Notes under the pieces: model-generated | What the model saw: the letters and a program-made list of their open reading frames with translations, nothing else | Database searches by the model: none | Told to the model about the DNA's origin: nothing | NCBI GenBank assembly: GCA_016081115.2 | Contig: CM071936.1 | Location: forward strand, 78,841,262 to 78,905,261 | Direction of reading: 5' to 3' | Length of the DNA: 64,000 nucleotides | Source: Rehmannia glutinosa | Taxonomy: Eukaryota > Streptophyta > Magnoliopsida > Lamiales > Orobanchaceae | Part shown: positions 33,225 to 44,497 of the stretch, one piece after another | Position numbering within the stretch: position 1 is the stretch's first letter | How the letters are laid out: every line of letters starts with the position of its first letter | Made by a program: the position numbers and the translations under genes

Positions 33225-34670
33225 TATAGGTCCTGGGGATGTGAGTGTTAAGTCAGAAGGGGTTGAATAGACTTAACCAATTTTTCGTTTTTGATCCTTA
33301 AATCAGAGTTTATACACAAGTAGCAGCTTAGTCCTTTTGAGAAATCTTAGTTCAACCTCAACAGGAGAGTTAACCACTCAACAGACTCGACGAGTTGTTG
33401 ATAGAGAGAGTGAAGTGAGCTCTTTAAATATTGACTTACTTGGTTTTTAATAGCGAAAGTCTTACACCCTTTTTGTTAAATAGGTTTTACAACACTTGTT
33501 TTGATTAAGTTATTATTAGTTTAGTTAAACAAATGTATATCAAAGACAAAATATAAATATGCATAATTAAAAGTTTGAAAGTAAATAGACACAAGGCAAT
33601 TTATAGTGGTTCAAGGATGGGGTAATACCTCCACTCCACTCTTCTCCAACTCCTGGAGGTAATCCACTAATGCAACAATTGTTACAAGATGGATACAACA
33701 ATCAAAGTATGCCTTGATCACACGGTTCGCTCTACTCCCGGGACTCGGCTTCCGCAAGCGATTGTCTCATTACTTCACTCATTCAAACCCTTGGAAATGA
33801 TCACGAATCCCTCCAATGGATTTAAAGCTGGTTCAAACTTGAACCTCATTGAACTTCCTTCACTTCTTAAATGTGCGAGACCACTTTGTTCTTTAAAACA
33901 ATTTTTCCTCTTCAACTTGTTGAATCTTTTCTTTCTTCACAATGTGTGTTGGATAAATACACTTGAATGTAGGCTTTGAGGAATTAGAACGTATTGCTTG
34001 AGAGTGTTTTTGCTTGCTTTGCTTTGCTCAGATTTGTACTTGTGTCATTCATACCCTCTCTCATATGTTCTTCAGCCTTTTATAGTGACAATTTGAAAAG
34101 GTGTTCGTTGAAGAGATAGACATTTTTCAAACTTCATTTCTTGATTGTTGGCTTGTCTTATTGTGCAACAAATGGTGTTGACCCATTTTTAATTTAATGC
34201 CTTGCAGGTTGCTTTCGAAACTTTACGGGTGTTGCGAACATCTCATTGGTTCCCCGCCCCTTGCACTCTTTCAACAAAACAACTTTAAGGTTGCAGTCTG
34301 TCCCCTTTCCATTTTGGGTAACATATTGACTTTTCATTCCAATGGACTTCTTCAGCCTTCTTCAAGTCGTTTTGCTGCTTTACCCCTTTATAAGTCTTCT
34401 CCAAACATCACGGGAATGACTAAATTCGTCTGGCTTTGACAAACACAACTTTTGGTACTTGATGAATCTCTTCTTTGATACTCCGCAACCAATTTGATTG
34501 TTCACTGCGTCCTTTAGTCAACTTCTGTGGCCTTCAACTTGGCTGCTTCAATACTAAGCTTATAAATCTTATCTATTACACAGTTGAATTACAATAGAAA
34601 ATGGGGTGACAACTTTCTAATGTAAGTTTTACATGCATCATCAAGATCTATACAATTAAATTCCCCAATA
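33225..34670 (-). mobile_element. 5' LTR of minus-strand SIRE element (copy 1)
   Basis: 1446 bp from TATAGGTCC to TTCCCCAATA. The TG...CA ends are altered to TA...TA. Inside are the family TATA region CCTTTTATAGTGACA and the ATCATCAAGATCTATA terminal block. It lies 5' of gag at 33105 on the minus strand. Confidence 0.8.
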
Positions 34671-34785
34671 GATTACATCTGGAATCATATCTATACTCTA
34701 TGAAACTTTTAGGATATCTACGTGCTACAATTCTTTCAATTGGATCTAGAGCCAACACTCGACGACACTAAGTGTTGATCCTGTG
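34671..34785. other. 115-bp spacer between head-to-head LTRs
   Basis: Sequence between two inverted SIRE LTRs, repeated at 42571-42685. No similarity to any element part was recognised. It is probably a remnant of the original target DNA. Confidence 0.5.
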
Positions 34786-36456
34786 TGTTAGAAAATTTAT
34801 GTAATAGATTTTGATGATACCATATAAAACATAGATTAGAAAGTTGGCACCCCAATTCTATTGTAAATCAACTTGTAATAGATAGGGTTCTATAAGGTCG
34901 AGTGGAAGACCAAGTTGAAGAATGCAGGAGTCGGAGACCAAGATGAATAATTTGTGTGGTGGCGATCAAGTGAAGTAAAGTCTCAGTCAAGTGACAAAAA
35001 AATTGTCCCAGTCAGGAGACTGACAGCTGAGTCACTCCAAGATAAGTGGAGTTGACTGTCAAATGGGTTATGCAACAGAAAAAATCAAAGAAAGCTGAAG
35101 AGATCCGTTGTCAAAGCAAAGTCAAATGTTTGCTGGAAGTAGGTATGTGTCAGACTGCCATCCTTAAAGTTGTTTTGCTGAAAGAGTGAAAAAACCAAGG
35201 AACCAATAGGATGTCCCTGAAAACCTGCAGTTTAAGGAAAGGCTTCAGAGCAGTAAATTCAAGGATCAGTCCACATCAAAGCTACAAGATAAGACAAGCC
35301 AACGACCTCAAAGTGTAGTTCGAAAAATACATCTATCTCTTTAATGGATATATTTTTCAAGCAAGCACTATAAAAGGCCGATTTAATACTACGAGAGAAG
35401 GTAACGAGCAATAACACAGGCACAAGTTATACGAGCAAACAAAAGCAAAATCTCTCAAGCATTCAATACTATCCTCAAGCCTAAAACTCGAAAGAAATCA
35501 ATCCAAAACACTTTGTGAAATAAAGACAACTTCAAACTGTTGAAGAGGAAAACTTGTTTCAAAGAACAAGGGTCTACACTCAAGGTTGAAGGAGGTGTAG
35601 TAAGGTTCAGTTTGAACCGGAAGCTTTTGATTTGTTGGAGGATTGTGTGAACAAATCCAAGAGTCTAAAGGAGTCAAGTAGAAAGACAACTGCTTCAGTA
35701 AAGAAGCCGAGTTCGCAAAGCAAAGCCATTTGTTTGATCAAGGCCTAGCTTGGTGTCACCATTTTGTAACAAAGTCAACATCGGTGGTGGAACTAGGAGG
35801 GCAAGTGGGGGCCACTACCCCCCAATTTTTCAAAATTTAATTTTTCTACTTGTTATTTATTTTAAAATTATATCTATACTAATGAAAATTTACATTTGCC
35901 CCCCACAAATTTTGAAGAAAAATTCATTCTATAGGTCTTCAAAATAGGTTTCGCCCCCCAAGTCCCGAATCCTGCGTCCTCCACTAGTCACCATTACATT
36001 AGTAGATTCCTCCAGGGGTTGGAGAATAGTGGATTAGAAGAATTACCCCATCTTCGAACCACTATAAAAATTGCTCTGTGTCATTTACATTCAATACTTT
36101 ACATTCTTGCATATTTAAATTTGTTGTTTGTTATATTTACCTAAGTCAACTGATAATAACTAAGCTTAAAACAAGTAAAAACATATTTCAAACTAAGGGT
36201 GAAAGTCTTCCGCTGTAAAAACCAATTTTACTGAATTTCTAAAGAGTTAACTGAATCAGCTGAGTTATCTTATCAACGGCTCGATCGAGTCTGTTGAGTG
36301 GCTAACTCTGTTGTGAAGGTAAACTAAGCTGTCGACCAAGGACCCAACTGACTTGTGACTAAACTCTGACTTTAAAAGGACTCAATCAAAAGTTGGTAAA
36401 GTCTATTCAACCCCACCCCCTTCTAGACTTTACAATATCACCCCTTGGGACCTACA
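34786..36456 (+). mobile_element. 5' LTR of plus-strand SIRE element (copy 1) with nested MITE
   Basis: It runs from TGTTAGAAAATTTATG to GGGACCTACA (1671 bp, TG...CA). The primer binding site follows two bases later. A roughly 210-bp insertion at 35781-35991 accounts for its greater length compared with the 1458-bp solo LTR. The TATA region CACTATAAAAGG is near 35367. Confidence 0.85.
35781..35991. mobile_element. short MITE-like insertion in the LTR (GGTGGAACTAGGAGGGC type)
   Basis: Absent from the solo LTR and from 14201-15414, where AAAGTCA continues directly into GTTACATT. The insert begins near CGGTGGTGGAACTAGG and ends near CCTCCACTAGT, with C/G-rich ends and an AT-rich middle. The second duplication copy has it too, at about 43694-43909. 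Clear terminal repeats were not found. Confidence 0.6.
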
Positions 36457-36458
36457 AG

Positions 36459-36470
36459 TGGTATCAGAGC
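36459..36470 (+). other. primer binding site, plus SIRE element (copy 1)
   Basis: TGGTATCAGAGC, an exact complement of the 3' end of plant initiator Met tRNA, two bases after the LTR. Confidence 0.9.
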
Positions 36471-36579
36471 AGTTGGTTCATTGAGCCTTCCGCACTTGTT
36501 ACTGAACAAGATCTCATTCTTTTTCAAAGAATACAACACTTGCAGTTTTAAAGCTTTTCTTGCAAAACAAGTTATTATC

Positions 36580-39242
36580 ATGGAAGCAAATCTAACTAGC
36601 ATTCATATGTTTATTGTCGAGGAATTTGATGATTGGAAGATACACATGCAGACACATCTTTCCGCTCTACATGATGAAATGTGGTTCGTTTTTGATGATG
36701 GGCCATTGCAAATAATGAAAGTGAACACAACTGTTAGGGCTCCTCGCTCCCCGAGGTTCTTCTTTGCACGCAATCGAAGGAGAGGCTGCTGAAGCTCCTG
36801 CTGCACGTGCTACTACTGCTGCTGTTGTCCCATCTGTACCTGCTACACCAAGACCAGCCATGGTCGAGAAGTCTCGTGTGAGTGGAAAAATGAGGATCGA
36901 AAGAGATACAACTTGGATAATGATGCTAAGGACAGTTTTTATAAAATCCTCGATAAAGCCATGTTCAACAAAGTGAAATCTTGCAGAACGACTAAAGAAA
37001 TTTGGGAAAAACTGACTTTAATTTTTGATTGATCTGATCAAATTAAAGAAAATAAATTAAATGTTGTTGTACAGAAATTTGAAAACTTTAAAATGTTTGC
37101 AGGTGAAACCCTAGATCAACTAGATACCAGGTTCACGGAGATAACTAATGAGCTCTTAGCTCTAGGCAAAGATTACACTCTGAAAGAAATGTGTATCAAG
37201 ATACTGAGGTCGTTCCCAGTTGAGTGGGAAATGAAGGTGATGGCCTTGAGACATTCCATGGACTTACAAGAATATCCAACCATGAGCTATTCTCAGATTT
37301 GAAAGCATATGAATTCGAGGTCCAAAGAAAAGAGCAAGAAGAGACAGTTGTACCCAAGACAACTGCACTCATGGTTGGAGAATCCAAGAGAGCTGAATCC
37401 AAGGAAGCCACTGACCAAGAGGAGATTGCATTTATGGTAAAGAGATTCAACAAGTTCTTCAATAAGAACTACAAAAGGAACAAGGGTGAATCATCCAAGA
37501 GACGTTCAGCACCTTCCAAGACCAAAGAAGATAGACCACCAATGAGAGTGACCATCAAAGAGTTGATAATCAAAGAGATGATAGAGCCGACTTTAAAGCC
37601 GAGAACCTGTGTTGGAATTACGAGATAACTAGGACACTTTGTCGTTGAATGTCCCTATCCACCGACCAACAAGTATTGAAATGAGGAGGAAAGAAAAGTG
37701 TTCGAGAGATATGAGACAAGAAAAGAAGAAAATATTGTTGGTTTGCTTCAAACCGACACAACCAAGTGCAAAGATCCGGTAAGTCGACAACAATGAGGCG
37801 ACTACTCCTTAGTCACCGAAGAAAAGGCTTTGATATGCCTCATGGCCAAAGATGAAGATGAGGTACATTCGACTCATCTCATTTTAATTTCGATGATAGT
37901 GATAGTGACACAAACACTTCATCACCTGAGATCTTTATGAGCACGTAAAAACCTCACACACACTTTTGAATGGGAAAACAACCATCTCAAAAGTCAAAAC
38001 TCACAAATGGTGACTAAGGAGCTAAGTACTCTAAGTCAAATAGTCTTTGAGAACACTGAATGAAGGCTAAGATTGCTAAGATCAAAGCGGACTTATTTGA
38101 AATAGAAAAGAGGGAAAAAGATTTTAAAAATGTGATTGCATCATTTACAAGGCATCTAAATGATTGGATGAATTGATAATGATACAAAAGGAAAGTGGAG
38201 AATAAACAGGCATAGGATTTAATTCCTTTGTGCGTGCTCAACCTCCAAGAGTGGTTATGGAAAAAGGATCCTCAAGTAATGGGGAGTCCAAAAGTCCAAA
38301 GCACCATATGTTGCACCCACACCCACTCACAAACACAATCACACCCCGCCGGGGGATATAAAGGCAAATGCAAGAAGCTTGAGAGAGTGCTTGTGTGGGA
38401 CATCGAAACAAAATTCATAATAGTCCGTATTGGACTCCAAATAGAAAGTATTTCGTGAAATCAAAACAGAACTACCAAAAGCTTTGAGAGGTTTCAACAA
38501 AGAAAGCCATATGATGGGAATGGTAGAAATTATCCTAGCCAAGGCGATTGCACTAATCAAATGAGATATTAGCCAAGTCCTATGGGACACAAGCCGAAGT
38601 GGCAAAGACCTCGGACTAAAGGAACCATTATCGGCACACATATCCACCTAAGAACTATGCCCATAATGCTGAAGTTTCCTTAAGTTCCTAAGAAAGCAAA
38701 TGTACAAGCACACCACATTGTGTATACTGGACAAAAGAGACAATTTGTATAAGCTTTAAATCTTCCAAGCAATTTGCAAATATTCACTATGATTATGGAA
38801 GCGATAGGTGGCAACCTCTTAGAGTCGATCATTTGGCTATATGTTGGTTGGATCACCTTATAGTGCTAACCCCTCGGGACTGCAAACAGGTTTGGGTACT
38901 TAAAGCGATTTCCTTGAAACCTGGTACATGGATAGTGGTACATTCCCGGACATATGACAGGAATAAAAAGAACTTATCAAATTTAAAGGAAGCAAAAGGA
39001 GCAAAAGCCAAGTTCGGAGGAAATCAAGCTCTAGGGAGATCAAAGGAATCAGATCCATAAAGAAAAATGGATTGGAAATCACAAATGTAGCTTTATGTTG
39101 AAGGGTCAATTTCAAACTGTAAGCATCACCAAGTCCGTGATAAGGGCTACAATGTGGGATTCAACATGGGAGTATGACAGATCAAGAATGTTGAATCAAA
39201 TGAAGTTGTGCCATCAGGATCAAGACAAAAAAACATGTATGT
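36580..39242 (+). pseudogene. SIRE gag-protease region, plus strand (duplication copy 1), broken
   Basis: Gag begins at ATG 36580 (MEANLTSIHMFIVEEFDDWK) 110 bp after the primer binding site. It shows the LFxDLKAYEFE block and the basic NKNYKRNKGESSKRRSAPS stretch before the zinc knuckle. Frame breaks are more frequent than in the duplicate at 44498-47162. There the same stretches stay open for up to 155 codons. Most extra breaks coincide with CAG or CTG in the other copy. The sequence ends abruptly at 39242 at the duplication joint, before integrase. Confidence 0.8.
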
Positions 39243-39246
39243 GCGC

Positions 39247-40989
39247 TGATATTGATTCCTTTGCCTTGGGAATGACCTATATTGAGTCTGAGGTCTTTGT
39301 TACTTGGGCTAGTATCCCGTAGGACTTGGCTGATATTTCATTTGATGGTTCCAATCAACCTGAGTAGGATAGTTTCTACCATTCCCTTCATATGGTTTTC
39401 TTTCTTGAAACCTGTGGGGCCTTTGGTAGTTCTGCTTTGATTTCACAGAACATTTTCTGTTTGGAGTCTGCTGATAGACTATTCTGAATTTCATTTCAGC
39501 TATCCTTTCAACAAACTCAGCTGTCTTTTTACCCTTGCCTTTGTAACTTAGGCCAACATGTGTGTGCTTGTGATTGTATGCGAGTGAAACATATGGTGTT
39601 TTTGGCTTTTGGATTCCCCCATTGCTTGAGGATCATTTTTCCAAAGTCCCTCTTGGAGTTTGAGTATTACCCACCTCGGATATTTCACTTCTCTGATGAA
39701 ACCATTGTAGAGGCTTTGAACGCCTTTTTGGCGCCTCGTTATCGAACTCAAGAGTGGCAACTAAATCCTATGGTGGTCTATCTCCAATCTTCTTTTGTAT
39801 CATCATCAATTCATCCAATGTTTTGGATAACTTCTTTGAGTGACGCAATCACATTTTTCAACTCTTTTTCCCTCTGTTTCTTTTATTAAATCTGCTTTAA
39901 CTTTTGCTATCCGACCTTAAGCTCTTTATTCTCATCAGCTATGTGACTAAGAATACTCAACTATCGATCGTACCGTGAGTTTTGGCTTTTGAGTATTTTT
40001 TTTCCACATTTATGAGTGTGTGTGAGGATTATATATATCGGCTTTTGATTTGTTGTTTTCCTGGCTATCTACGGTTCAGACGGGTTCTCGGCTTTCGATA
40101 TTGACTTTCGATTGTCGGCTCTCTTTGGGGTTCTATCTTCCTTGTTCTTGGAAGGTGTTGAGTGTCTTCCGGGAGGTTTCACCTAGTTCCTTTTGTAGTT
40201 CTTATTAAAGAATTTGTTAAATATTTTAACCATTAGGGCTATTTCCTTTTGATCAATGATGTCTTTGGATTAAACTTTCTTTGATTCTCCAGCCAATAGA
40301 GCAACTGTCTTGGTTACAACTATCTCTTCTTGATCCTTTCTTCTAAGCTCAAATTCATAGGCTTTTAGGTCTGAGAATAACTCATGGTTGGAGGTTCTTG
40401 TCAAGTCCATTGAATACCTGAGGGCCATCACCTTCATTTCCCACTCAGCTGGGCGCGACCTTAGAATTTTCATACACATTTCCTTCTGTGTATATTCTTT
40501 TCCCAGAGCTGAAAGCTCATTTGTAATCTCAGTGAATCTGGCATCCAGCTGATCTAGAGTTTCACCTACAAGTATTTTGAAATTTTCAAATTTTTATACA
40601 GCAACAGTTAGCTTATTCTCTTTAATCTGCTCTAATCCTTCGCAGATTAGAGTCAAGTTTTCCCATATCTCACGAGCATTCCTGCAAGATTTGACTTTAT
40701 TAGACATAGCTTTGTCAAACGTTTTATACAAAATATCCTTGGCCACATTGTCCAAGTTATATCTCTTTCAATCTTCATTGGACCATTCGCTTCTAGGTTT
40801 TTCAACATAAGCAGGTCTTTCAGCAGCAACCCTTGCAGCTGTATTCACTTTTGTGATTTGTATGAGTCCATCTTCTATGACAAATCATATTTCATCGTGC
40901 AGTGCTAAGAGATGAGCCTGCATACAAATTTTTGAATCATCAAACTCTTCAATAGTGAACATGGGATTGCGAGATAGATTTGCTTCCAT
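39247..40989 (-). pseudogene. SIRE gag fragment, minus strand (duplication copy 2)
   Basis: Second copy of the minus-strand gag, starting at ATG 40989 and cut at 39247 by the duplication joint. The longest surviving piece (40479-40270) reads ILRSRPAEWEMKVMALRYSM and then LKAYEFELRRKDQEE. Several CTG/CAG sites are intact here and altered in copy 1. Examples are TTCTGAATTTC near 39482 and CTCAGCTGTC near 39518. Confidence 0.75.
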
Positions 40990-41092
40990 GATAATAACTT
41001 TTGAAAGAAAGTTTAAAAACAGTCAATTGTTGATCTTTGAAAAGATAGAGATCTAGTTCAGTAACAAGTGCGGAAGGTTCTTTGAACCAACC

Positions 41093-41104
41093 GCTCTGAT
41101 ATCA
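41093..41104 (-). other. primer binding site, minus SIRE element (copy 2)
   Basis: Minus strand TGATATCAGAGC, one mismatch from the initiator-Met-tRNA complement TGGTATCAGAGC. It lies two bases from the LTR end. Confidence 0.75.
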
Positions 41105-41106
41105 CT

Positions 41107-42570
41107 TATAGGTCCCAGGGATGTGAGTGTTAAGTCTAGAAGGGGGGTTGAATAGACTTAACCAATTTTTCGTTTTTGATCCTTAAATCAGAGTTTATAC
41201 ACAAGTAGCAGCTTAGTCCTTTTGAGAAATCTTAGTTCAACCTCAACAGGAGAGTTAACCACTCAACAGACTCGACTGAGTTGTTGATAGAGAGAGTGAA
41301 GTGAGCTCTTTAAATATTCAGCTTACTTGGTTTTTAATAGCGAAAGTCTTACACCCTTTTTGTTAAATAGGTTTTACAACACTTGTTTTGATTAAGTTAT
41401 TATTAGTTTAGTTAAACAAATGTATATCAGCAAAATATAAATATGCATAATTAAAAGTGCTGAAAGTAAATAGACACAAGGCAATTTATAGTGGTTCAAG
41501 GATGGGGTAATACCTCCACTCCACTCTTCTCCAACTCCTGGAGGTAATCCACTAATGCAACAATTGTTACAAGATGGATACAACAATCAAAGTATGCCTT
41601 GATCACACAGTTCGCTCTACTCCTGGGACTCAGCTTCTTCGCAAGGCGACTGTCTCATTACTTCAGCTCATTCAAACCCTTGGAAATGATCACGAATCCC
41701 TCCAATGGATTTAAAGCTGGTTCAAACTTGAACCTCATTGAACTTCCTTCACTTCTTAAATGTGCAGACCACTTTGTTCTTTAAAACAATTTTTCCTCTT
41801 CAACTTGTTGAATCTTTTCTTTCTTCACAGTGTGTGTTGGATAAATACACTTCGAATGTAGGCTTTGAGGAATTAGAACGTATTGCTTGAGAGTGTTTTT
41901 GCTTGCTTTGCTTTGCTCAGATTTTTACTTGTGTCATTCATACCCTCTCTCATATGTTCTTCAGCCTTTTATAGTGACAGTTTGAAAAGGTGTTCGTTGA
42001 AGAGATAGACATTTTTCAAACTTCATTTCTTGATTGTTGGCTTGTCTTATTGTGCAACAAATGGTGTTGACCCATTTTTAATTTAATGCCTTGCAGGTTG
42101 CCTGAAACTTTACAGGTGTTCTGCGAACATCTCATTGGTTCCCCGCCCCTTGCACTCTTTCAACAAAACAACTTTAAGGTTGCAGTCTGTCCCCTTTCCA
42201 TTTTGGGTAACATATTGACTTTTCATTCCAATGGACTTCTTCAGCCTTCTTCAAGTCGTTTTGCTGCTTTACCCCTTTATAAGTCTTCTCCAAACATCTG
42301 GGAATGACTCAGCTGTCAGTCTGCTGACAAACACAACTTTTTGGTACTTGACTGAATCTCTTCTTTGATACTCGCCGCAACTCACCTTTCGGTGATTGTT
42401 CCGCGTCCTTTAGTCAACACGTGGCCTTCAACTTGTCATTTCGCGCTTCAATACTAAGCTTATAAATCTTATCTATTACACAGTTGAATTACAATAGAAA
42501 ATGGGGTGACAACTTTCTAATGTAAGTTTTACATGCATCATCAAGATCTATACAATTAAATTCCCCAATA
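41107..42570 (-). mobile_element. 5' LTR of minus-strand SIRE element (copy 2)
   Basis: 1464 bp, the duplicate of 33225-34670, from TATAGGTCCC to TTCCCCAATA. Identical boundaries and internal landmarks. Differences are small indels concentrated at CTG/CAG-type sites, for example near 42380-42440. Confidence 0.8.
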
Positions 42571-42685
42571 GATTACATCTGGAATCATATCTATACTCTA
42601 TGAAACTTTTAGGATATCTACGTGCTACAATTCTTTCAATTGGATCTAGAGCCAACACTCGACGACACTAAGTGTTGATCCTGTG
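42571..42685. other. 115-bp spacer between head-to-head LTRs (copy 2)
   Basis: Same sequence as 34671-34785, apparently without change. It is less variable between copies than the LTRs. Confidence 0.5.
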
Positions 42686-44374
42686 TGTTAGAAAATTTAT
42701 GTAATAGATTTTGATGATACCATATAAAACATAGATTAGAAAGTTGGCACCCCAATTCTATTGTAAATCAACTTGTAATAGATAGGGTTCTATAAGCTGA
42801 GTGGAAGCAGCCAAGTTGAAGAATGCAGGAGTCGACTGGAGACCAAGATGAATAATCACCGTGTGGCGGTGATCAAGTGAAGTAAAGTCTCGGTCAAGTG
42901 ACAAAAAAATTTGTCCTACCAAATAGATCGACAATTTGAAATCACTCCAAGATAAGTGGAGTTGATCATCAAATGGGTTATGCAATGAGAAAAAAATCAA
43001 AGAAAGCTGAAGAGATCCGTTGTCAAAGCAAAGTCAAATGTTTGCTGGAAGTAGGTATGTGTCAGACTGCCATCCTTAAAGTTGTTTTTCTTTGAAAGAG
43101 TGAAAAACCAAGGAACCAATAGGATGTCCTCAAAAACCTGCGAGTTTAAGGAAAGGCTTGAGCGATAAATTCAAGGATCGGTCCACATCAAAGCTACAAG
43201 ATAAGACAAGCCAACGACCTCAAAGTGTAGTTCGAAAAATACATCTATCTCTTTAATGGATATATTTTTCAAGCAAGCACTATAAAAGGCTGACGAATAC
43301 TCTGAGAGAAGGTAACGAGCAATAACACAGGCACAAGTTATCTGAGCAAACAAAAGCAAAAATCTCTCAAGCATTCAATACTATCCTCAAGCCTAAAACT
43401 CGAAAGAAATCAATCCAAAACACTTTGTGAAATAAAGACAACTTCAAACTGTTGAAGAGGAAAACTTGTTTCAAAGAACAAGGGGTCTACACTCCAAGGT
43501 TGAAGGAGGTGTAGTAAGGTTCCAGTTTGAACCAGAAGCTTTTGATTTGTTGGAGGATTGTGTGAACAAATCCAAGAGTCTAAAGGAGCTGAAGTAGAAA
43601 GACAACTGTTCTGTAAAGAAGCTGAGTTCCAGAAGCAAAGCCAGCTGTTTGATCAAGGCCTAGCTTGGACTGTCACCATTTTGTAACAAAGTCAACATCA
43701 GTGGTGGAACTAGGAGGGCAAGTGGGGGCCACTACCCCCCCAATTTTTTCAAAATTTAATTTTTCTACTTGTTATTTATTTTAAAATTATATCTATACTA
43801 ATGAAAATTTACATTTGCCCCCCACAAATTTTGAAGAAAAATTCATTCTATAGGTCTTCAAAATAGGTTTCGCCCCCAAGTCCCGAATCCTGCGTCCTCC
43901 ACTAGTCACCATTACATTAGTAGATTCCTCCAGGGGTTGGAGAATAGTGGATTAGAAGAATTACCCCATCTTCGAACCACTATAAAAATTGCTCTGTGTC
44001 ATTTACATTCAATACTTTACATTCTTGCATATTTAAATTTGTTGTTTGTTATATTTACCTAAGTCAACTGATAATAACTAAGCTTAAAACAAGTAAAAAC
44101 ATATTTCAAACTAAGGGTGAAAGTCTTCCGCTGTAAAAACCAATTTTACTGAATTTCTAAAGAGTTAACTGAATCAGCTGAGTTATCTTATCAACAGCTC
44201 AGTCGAGTCTGTTGAGTGGCTAACTCTGCTGTGAAGGTAAACTAAGCTGTCGACCAAGGACCCAACTGACTTGTGACTAAACTCTGACTTTAAAAGGACT
44301 CAATCAAAAGTTGGTAAAGTCTATTCAACCCCACCCCCTTCTAGACTTTACAATATCACCCCTTGGGACCTACA
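42686..44374 (+). mobile_element. 5' LTR of plus-strand SIRE element (copy 2) with nested MITE
   Basis: 1689 bp from TGTTAGAAAATTTATG to GGGACCTACA. It duplicates 34786-36456 including the MITE-like insertion (about 43694-43909). Around 42905-42945 this copy is the altered one: ATCGACAATTTGAAATC replaces CTGACAGCTGAGTC. Confidence 0.85.
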
Positions 44375-44376
44375 AG

Positions 44377-44388
44377 TGGTATCAGAGC
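44377..44388 (+). other. primer binding site, plus SIRE element (copy 2)
   Basis: TGGTATCAGAGC, exact match to the initiator Met tRNA complement, two bases after the LTR. This and gag downstream define the 5' end of the plus-strand element. Confidence 0.9.
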
Positions 44389-44497
44389 AGTTGGTTCATT
44401 GAGCCTTCCGCACTTGTTACTGAACAAGATCTCATTCTTTTTCAAAGAATACAACACTTGCAGTTTTAAAGCTTTTCTTGCAAAACAAGTTATTATC

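Larger units (their letters stand above)
31362..39242. repeat. 7.9-kb tandem duplication, copy 1
   Basis: The block runs from TGATATTGATTCCTTTGCC to AAAAACATGTATGT and is repeated directly at 39247-47162. It contains part of a minus-strand gag, its 5' LTR, a 115-bp spacer, a plus-strand 5' LTR and plus-strand gag. The offset between copies changes from 7885 bp at the start to 7920 bp at the end through small indels. The four bases GCGC lie at the joint. Confidence 0.9.

Noticed and set aside
36459..36470. tRNA-Met gene fragment
   Set aside because: The 12-bp match is the retroelement primer binding site next to an LTR, not a tRNA gene.
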